In this document: piece after piece, positions 29,795 to 35,366 of the stretch | Numbering within the stretch: position 1 is the first letter of the stretch | How the letters are laid out: every line of letters starts with the position of its first letter | Assembly: GCA_009697505.1 (NCBI GenBank) | Contig: SHUD01000024.1 | Location: 1-35,366, forward strand | Reading direction: 5' to 3' | Length of the DNA stretch: 35,366 nt | Source: Bryobacterales bacterium | GTDB lineage: Bacteria; Acidobacteriota; Terriglobia; Bryobacterales; Bryobacteraceae | Notes under the pieces: model-generated | What the model was told of the DNA's origin: nothing | The model's input: only the letters and a program-made list of their open reading frames with translations | Database searches by the model: none | Position numbers and translations under genes: made by a program

Positions 29795-32130
29795 TTGGAT
29801 CTCCTCATTTGAAATGGCGCGCTGTTCACGACTCCCAGAATCAGCGACGAAAAACGGTAATCATTCTTGCTGGCATCGCGCACGATCTTGCGAATCGCGG
29901 CTTGATCGTACGCTTCCAGACCCCTGCCAGTGGCATAGGTCAGCAATTTCTCGGTGGTGGTGCCGACAAACATTTCCGGACGGCTGGTCAAGGCCGCCTT
30001 CAGCCCCGGCTGTCCCTTAAATTCCACGCCGTCCGGCAGGTTGCCGGTGGAATCGATCGCGTTGCCGCCCTCACCCACGCGGTAGCGGCCGACGGCGTCG
30101 TAATTTTCCAGCGAAAATCCGATCGGGTCCATCAGTTTGTGGCAGCCCATGCAGGCCGGATTCGACCGGTGCGCGGCCATGCGTTCACGCATCGAGAGAA
30201 CCTTGCCCTGGGTCTGATCCTTCAGCGGAGGAACGTTTGGCGGCGGCGGAGGCGGCGGCGTCCCCAGAATATTCGTCAGAATCCACTTGCCGCGAATCAC
30301 CACCGAAGTGCGGTCGGCGTAAGAAGTCACGGCCAGGATGCTCCCCTGCCCCAGCAGACCTCCGCGCGGGTCGTCCTTGTCGAAGGTGACACGCCGGAAC
30401 TGGCTGCCGTAGATATTGGGAATCCCGTAGTGTTTAGCCAGCCGTTCGTTGACGAAAGTGTAGTTGGCCGTCAGCAGGTCCATCAGGCTGCGGTCTTCGC
30501 GCATCACGCTTTCAAAGAACAGCTCGGTTTCGCGCCGGAAGGACTGCCGCAGGTTGTCGTCGAAATCCGGGAAGTTCCTCGGATCCGGAGTGGTCGAAGC
30601 CAGATTGCGCAAATACAGCCACTGATCGGCAAAGTTGTTCACCATCGCCTCGGAGCGCTTATCCGCCAGCAAGCGCCGCGCCTGCCGTTCGAGCGTCGCC
30701 GGGTCCTTCAGCTTACCCGCAATCGCGAGATCCAGCAGTTGATCGTCAGGGATGCTGCTCCACAGGAAGAAGGACAGCCGCGAGGCAAGTTCCACGTCGC
30801 TTAAACGATAGGGCGTATTGGGGGCGACGCCGGCCGGATCCCGTTCAATGCGGAACAGGAATTCCGGGCTCACCAGGAGGGCCTGCAGCGCGGTTTCAAT
30901 GCCCGCTTCAAACCCATCGCTCTTCGCACTGCGGAAAAACTTCAGCGGAGACTGGATGTCCGCTTCCGTCGCCGGACGCCGGTAGGCGCGCTTGGCCAGG
31001 GCAGCGAAGATCTTCTTGGCGCAAGGTTCTTCGTCGGCGGCATTGGCCGGCTTGCACACGAAAATTTTGTCCCGGCTCGGCGTGGAAGTCGCTCCGCTGG
31101 TTCCGTACGGCCCGGTCACGGAAACCGAGAACAAGGCGGGCGAAATCCGGGGATGGCGGTCCATGTTGAAGTGCGCCTGGGAGGGCTGCCGTTCGCTGGT
31201 CTGCAGCAACGTCGGCTTCTTCACGAAAGTCACTTCAATCGAGTGCGGCCCCGCCTTGATCGGAATCCGCACGTTGAGATCGTTGTCGAACAGTTGGTGG
31301 CCCTTGGCGTATTGTCCGTTCTCTGGGGGCTCCATCGTGAATAGCTTCACGCGCTCGCCGTCCATGGCCACTTCCAACTGCTGGGTCTCGGTCATGCCTT
31401 CCACGTGCTCATTGCGGTCCCGGCTGATGCGGAGTTGGATCACATACTCGGCATCCACCGGGAAGGTGTAGTTCACCACGCCGCCGCCGCGTGTCCCTAG
31501 CGGAAGCTCGTCAAAGTGCTGTTCCTGCGTCAAATCGGCGGGCAGCATGATGGTATCGCCGCCGGGAGCCTTAATCGGCCTTCCCACCGCCAGCCGGCTG
31601 ATCTTCTGGGCCGCGCTCATATAGCGTTCCAGCAGCGTCGACGACAGGCCGCCGACCGTAACATTGTCGAATCCGAAGCTGGAATCGTCGCGCGGCAGCA
31701 TGGCGGAAATATCCACGTCGAGCGCCAGCAAATCGCGTATGGCGTTCTTGTATTCGGTCCGGTTCATGCGCCGGAAAGTATCCGTGCGGCCTGGATCCGG
31801 ATGCGCCGCGACCATGCGGTCGAGCGAGGTTTCCAGATACGAGACCAAGGTTTTGTACTTGGTTTCATCGGGTCGCGGCAGTCCCGCGGGCGGCATATAG
31901 CGCGCGCGGACTTTGCGCAACACCTTTTCCCAGAGCTCCGGATCGGTCGCTACGTTATCTACATTGGATGCGGTGAGGTCCAGACCGGCGACCTTCGCCT
32001 TATCGTTATGGCAGCCAAGACAATATTGATTGATGAGTGCTTTTTGGGGCGAAGCGGTTTGGGCCAACACGGGGACGGCCAGAAGGCCGCCGAGGGCGTA
32101 AAACAAATACAAGGCCGAATATCTTACCAT
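29791..32130 (-). CDS. Exported cytochrome c / DUF1587-DUF1595-DUF1592-DUF1588-DUF1585 protein
   Basis: 779 residues with a signal peptide (ALYLFYALGGLLAVPVLAQ). A planctomycete-type cytochrome c domain comes first, with heme motif CLGCH at 37-41. Then follow DUF1587 (about 113-180, DTFRRMNRTEYKNAIRDLLAL), a carbohydrate-binding-like stretch (about 200-320), DUF1595, DUF1592 (LSDVELASRLSFFLWSSIPDD) and DUF1588, which starts near RRVTFDKDDPRGGLLGQGSIL and carries a second CMGCH at 660-664. DUF1585 closes the protein. It is probably a periplasmic multiheme or heme-linked redox enzyme of unknown substrate. It overlaps the DUF1552 gene by ATGA. A promoter (32160-32188) and a hairpinned ribosome site precede ATG 32130. 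Confidence 0.9.
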   Translation of the reverse strand: MVRYSALYLFYALGGLLAVPVLAQTASPQKALINQYCLGCHNDKAKVAGLDLTASNVDNVATDPELWEKVLRKVRARYMPPAGLPRPDETKYKTLVSYLETSLDRMVAAHPDPGRTDTFRRMNRTEYKNAIRDLLALDVDISAMLPRDDSSFGFDNVTVGGLSSTLLERYMSAAQKISRLAVGRPIKAPGGDTIMLPADLTQEQHFDELPLGTRGGGVVNYTFPVDAEYVIQLRISRDRNEHVEGMTETQQLEVAMDGERVKLFTMEPPENGQYAKGHQLFDNDLNVRIPIKAGPHSIEVTFVKKPTLLQTSERQPSQAHFNMDRHPRISPALFSVSVTGPYGTSGATSTPSRDKIFVCKPANAADEEPCAKKIFAALAKRAYRRPATEADIQSPLKFFRSAKSDGFEAGIETALQALLVSPEFLFRIERDPAGVAPNTPYRLSDVELASRLSFFLWSSIPDDQLLDLAIAGKLKDPATLERQARRLLADKRSEAMVNNFADQWLYLRNLASTTPDPRNFPDFDDNLRQSFRRETELFFESVMREDRSLMDLLTANYTFVNERLAKHYGIPNIYGSQFRRVTFDKDDPRGGLLGQGSILAVTSYADRTSVVIRGKWILTNILGTPPPPPPPNVPPLKDQTQGKVLSMRERMAAHRSNPACMGCHKLMDPIGFSLENYDAVGRYRVGEGGNAIDSTGNLPDGVEFKGQPGLKAALTSRPEMFVGTTTEKLLTYATGRGLEAYDQAAIRKIVRDASKNDYRFSSLILGVVNSAPFQMRRSK

Positions 32131-32133
32131 AAC

Positions 32134-32146
32134 ACTCCTAAGGAGT
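32134..32146 (-). promoter_or_regulatory. Hairpin covering the ribosome-binding site of the DUF1592 gene
   Basis: On the minus strand ACTCC, a three-base loop and GGAGT form a short perfect stem whose 3' arm is the Shine-Dalgarno GGAG, four bases before ATG 32130. It could damp translation initiation. Five base pairs are weak, so chance is possible. Confidence 0.3.
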
Positions 32147-32159
32147 TAAGTACGCTTAA

Positions 32160-32188
32160 ACAGTAATCCACGGGGAAACCAAAGTCAA
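32160..32188 (-). promoter_or_regulatory. Sigma-70-like promoter of the DUF1592-DUF1552-ankyrin-VOC unit
   Basis: On the minus strand the -35 box TTGACT (32188-32183) and the -10 box TACTGT (32165-32160) are separated by exactly 17 bases. The -35 matches five of six consensus bases; the -10 keeps the key T1, A2 and T6. Transcription would start near 32153, about 23 bases before ATG 32130. Confidence 0.5.
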
Positions 32189-32235
32189 GGGTACTTTGGC
32201 CATCCCGCAAAGAGCCGCAAGTCCTAGCGGGACAA

Positions 32236-32751
32236 CTACTTTTTGGGGAGCAGCGTCACGTGAAATCCGTCCGGATCGATGAACTGAACACCGCCTTCCA
32301 CCTTCTTGGCGTTCACTTCCGGAGGATGGTTTATACCGTGTTCCACTTGGATGCCCCGGTGCTTGGCCGCGGCCAGGATCTGATCCTTGGTGGCGTCTAT
32401 GTTGTAGGCGATATGGTCGATCATGGGCGTCTTGCGGGTGCGCTCGTCTTCGCCCGGCTGGAGCGTGATTCCCACCTCGCCCACGGTGAGCCGGCACTTG
32501 ATTCCGGTGTCACCCGAAACCTTGACGCCCATCAGGCCGGCGTAGAAGTCGCGGGTTTTGGGGAAATGAGAGACCCGGTAGGATATGTGGTTAATGGAGA
32601 GGGTCTTGAGCGTGCCCTCGTCGGCGCCGGCGGCCGGCGCGGCGCCCATGGCCACGGCCCCCGCGGCTACCGTCAGGCTGCGGGCCAGTTCCCGCCGGTT
32701 GATCTTGCCCGCCTCAAATTTCTGTAGCAGGTCGTATACGATGTGTTCCAT
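32236..32751 (-). CDS. Exported VOC-fold protein, copy 2
   Basis: 171 residues, a paralogue of the 26435-26920 protein. Leaders align residue by residue (22 of 32 identical by my count; shared block FEAGKINRR with Arg19-Arg20, then an alanine-rich hydrophobic stretch), suggesting Tat export. The VOC part has INHISYRVSHFPKTRDFYAGLMGVKV and MIDHIAYNIDAT, ending QFIDPDGFHVTLLP. Candidate metal ligands are His55 and His113; the usual final Glu is Thr166. A good GAGGAGGG site precedes ATG 32751. It lies 105 bases upstream of the DUF1592 gene, separated by that gene's own promoter, so it may be transcribed separately or read through. Function is unknown. Confidence 0.82.
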   Translation of the reverse strand: MEHIVYDLLQKFEAGKINRRELARSLTVAAGAVAMGAAPAAGADEGTLKTLSINHISYRVSHFPKTRDFYAGLMGVKVSGDTGIKCRLTVGEVGITLQPGEDERTRKTPMIDHIAYNIDATKDQILAAAKHRGIQVEHGINHPPEVNAKKVEGGVQFIDPDGFHVTLLPKK

Positions 32752-32904
32752 TTCAGGCCCTCCTCAGGACTGCCTAGCTTCACAAATAATATCCGGCCGG
32801 ACGAAAATCAGGCTAGTTTAAAGCCGCACTCGCTGTCAACTGATCTATCGCTGAGTGATCCGGCCCCGACCTGTCCAGCCCAGCGCTGATTTGCCCAACC
32901 CTCA

Positions 32905-35366
32905 TCAGAAAAGCAGCCGCAATCCGAACTGGATTTGGCGGGAAGTATTCAGGGTCGGGAACGCGGGAGTCCCAATATTCGGATTGAGCACACCGGTCGA
33001 TTGGAAAATGGTAAAGGTCTGTGGCGTCAGATTGGTGTTGTTGAAGATGTTGAACATTTCGATGCGCAACTGCGCCTTGATGCGCTCGCCCCATACGTTC
33101 TGGTTCTTGAAGACCGAAAAGTCCACGTTCGGAACACCGGCATGCGGAAGACGTCGCGTCCCAGGTTGCCCAGGACACCGGGGGCGGTGAACTGGAAACA
33201 TTCCGTCTTGACGTAGCGTGCGATGTTGCCGGTGGTGGGATCCGAGCAGCCCGGATTCGCCGCCAGCCAGTCCGGCCGTTGTCCGCCCTGCGCCGCCGCG
33301 ACGATTGTGCTTCCGGTGCGGGCCTGATCGCCGGCGATCTTCAAATTAAACAGACCGCCGTTTTGCAGCGTATAGATCCCGCCCAACTGCCACCCGCCCA
33401 GAATCGTATTGGCAATTGCGCTGGATTTGACGGCGGCGAAGACCGGGACATCGTATTGGAAGTTCAGTACCATGTTGTGCGTCAGATCGAAGTCGGAACG
33501 GCCGCGGTTGCACCGTTCACAGTAAGCCCACGGGCCGCCGATGCTGTTCAGGCTTTCGTTGTCGGCGATGGCGGCCGTGCCGTTGTCGATGCTCTTGGAA
33601 TACGTGTAAGCGATCTGGTAGCTCAAACCCCTCATGGGACGCTGCACCAGGTTCGTCTGCAAGGAGTGATACGCGGAGTGGCCCCTCCAGTCCAGACTCC
33701 GGATCTGCCCGAAGAAGGGAGTGGTTTTTTGAATCGCCTGCCCCGCCGCCGGGACGGGGAGGACGTAGTGATTGTTGATAAACTGAACCCGCTCCGGAGC
33801 CACCTGGTTGTTGTCGTAGATCGAATTGGCCAGGTGCACTCCCACCGAGCCGATGTACCCCACCGTCAGCGCCAGGCTCCGGTTCAACTGGCGCTGGATG
33901 TTGAAGTTCCACTGGGCCTTGTAGGACCGGTGGGGGGTGAATTCGGTGTGGATCGCCTGGGAGGTCGCAGGAGTCAACAATTGGAACACGTTATTCGGGA
34001 AATGAACCCCGGTCACCAGCGGTGCGTCGATCGTTCCTTGCAAGTAATAGGGAGCCGTGCGCGGGAACAGGAAGACGAACAGGTACGGCAGAGGGATGAT
34101 ATCGAACATCCCGACTCCGCCCCGGATCGCCGTCTTGCCATCCTTGAATGGATCCTAGGCGAAGCCGATGCGCGGCGCGAAGTTTTTAGACGTCGGATTG
34201 TTGTAGAAAGGATCGCCGGTGGTGACGGTCCGGTCGTTCAGACCGCGAAGATTGCCAATTTTTCCTTGCACCTCCTTGATCACCGTGTCCATTTCATAGC
34301 ACACCCCCAGGTTGATGGTGAGATTGGGAAGAATCCGGAAATCGTCCTGGAAGTAGCCGGCCACGATCGAATTCCTCTGCCCGCGCACCGTATCCGTGCC
34401 CGGGAATTGCGAGCTGAACTGCTGCGGAACATTGGTCAGGAGGTTCCGTATCGAGCCGAACGTCCACAACCCGATCGGGCGGTTGCGCTCGTCCAGGTTG
34501 GACTGGACGCGTTCGAAGGCGAAGCCCACGCGTATGCTGTGGCGGCCCTTGGTCCAGGACAGATCGTCGTAAAACTGCGGCGCGGTGTGGCCAAATAAGT
34601 TATAGCCGGCGGCGCCGACGCCGCCCCACAATGCGCCGTTGCCCAATCCACCCACCTGAATCTGGCCGGGATTGATCCCCGGACGGAAGCCCAAAGACTT
34701 GTCGGTCAACAGCGGATTGAACGGCTGGCCGTCAATCTCGTTGCCAGCCCAGGTGCGCGTTACGCCGGCGCGCGTGTTGTTGATGAGGGTGGGCGAAAAA
34801 AGGTGCTGGAAGGTAAGGAGCCCGTTCTGTCTGCGTGAGGGCGCCACGCGGAGGATCCAGCCGTATTGATCCGGCGCGCTCACGTTCGTGTCGTCAAAGG
34901 AATAACTCACATTAAAAGTGGTGTTGGACGAAAAGTAGTGGTCCAACTTGGCGATGACGTACTTCTCGTCCCCCAGACGGACCGACGGCTGCAGGAACTT
35001 GCCGGCATCACCGTTCACCGGCCCATTCGGATTGGGCCACAGCGGCAGAAACGGTTTAACGCGATCACTCACGTTGACCTGCGAGGTGGACGTGCAAACG
35101 CCATTGACGATAGGGGACCCGGCATTACACAGAATGCCGTTACGGGCGTTCGCCGAGATCGTATCGATTGAAGTGGACTGGCCTTTCATCTCCGTCAACG
35201 CTTCATAATTGCCGAACAAAAATGTCTTATCTTTTTTGACCGGCCCGCCCAGCGCGCCACCGTATTGATGCCGGTGGAAGGGTGCGATATCTTTCGCGTC
35301 GAAAAAGTTGCGGGCGTCGAGCGCGCTGTTGCGGTGGAAATAGTAGGCGCTGCCGTGAATTTCATT
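32905..35366 (-). pseudogene. Oar-like TonB-dependent receptor, broken by an in-frame TAG and a frameshift (5' end outside window)
   Basis: The minus-strand reading starts outside the window within the plug domain (NEIHGSAYYFHRNSALDARNFFD) and continues as an outer-membrane barrel typical of Acidobacteria Oar-like receptors. First lesion: TAG at 34155-34157 inside RIGFA-stop-DPFKDGKTAIRGG. The frame is unchanged on both sides and the family normally has Trp or Tyr there. Second lesion: one base missing at about 33136-33140. The frame ending in CFQFTAPGVLGNLGRDVFRMP passes to another frame reading VPNVDFSVFKNQNVWGERIK, and ends with a typical barrel C-terminus (FGLRLLF, TAA at 32905-32907). 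As written it cannot make a complete barrel. Both lesions are single-base and so could be sequencing or assembly errors. The N-terminal carboxypeptidase-like region is beyond the window. Confidence 0.85.

Noticed and set aside
33279-34598. 439-residue plus-strand frame opposite the TonB receptor
   Set aside because: Antisense shadow; the minus strand reads a clear barrel protein despite its lesions.

Overview
The window is GC-rich bacterial chromosome and most resembles an acidobacterium of the Bryobacterales/Solibacter type. This rests on the gene mix: exported DUF1592- and DUF1552-type proteins, an Oar-like TonB receptor, an SBBP-repeat protein with Cys-paired modules, several Tat-exported proteins and multiple M20 peptidase paralogues. 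The taxonomic call is inference; no rRNA is present.

Layout. 1-2363 (+): end of an IS630-type transposase, a secreted lytic transglycosylase, a TetR regulator preceded by a perfect palindromic operator, and a glycosyltransferase that has lost its middle. 2385-4051 (-): NTF2-like secreted protein and a Tat-exported alpha-hydroxy-acid oxidase carrying a CxxCH motif. 4097-9158 (+): ThiF/MoeB-type E1-like enzyme, a giant SBBP-propeller protein and a small helical protein. 9144-10764: MBL hydrolase (-) divergent from YgfZ (+). 10761-13656 (-): two secreted hypotheticals, then a CPBP membrane protease coupled to a second membrane protein. 13815-14192 (+): PilZ protein. 14194-17182 (-): three translationally coupled M20 peptidase copies, the last only a 58-residue stub that is easily missed. 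17225-20162 (+): exosortase interrupted by one in-frame TAA, its EpsI partner, and an MBL-rhodanese persulfide dioxygenase. 20261-21880 (+): hybrid histidine kinase with a degenerate ATP site. 21886-26223 (-): DUF3467, oligopeptidase B-like S9 peptidase, arginine decarboxylase SpeA. 26342-26417 (+): tRNA-Ala(CGC). 26435-32751 (-): VOC / ankyrin / DUF1552 / DUF1592-cytochrome / VOC cluster. 32905-35366 (-): TonB-dependent receptor broken by an in-frame TAG and a one-base frameshift, running off the window.

The best candidate for an uncharacterised system is the 26435-32751 cluster. A c-type cytochrome/DUF1592 protein, a Tat-exported DUF1552 protein and a secreted ankyrin protein are flanked by two paralogous Tat-like VOC proteins. 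All five look extracytoplasmic, and the core genes overlap or are tightly spaced behind a recognisable promoter. A second theme is decay. The exosortase, TonB receptor, glycosyltransferase, TetR start and third M20 copy are all damaged, which means either real pseudogenisation or base-level assembly errors. No gene-free stretch exceeds 300 bases; the longest is about 160 bases, at 13657-13814. No CRISPR array, prophage, rRNA or attachment site was seen.
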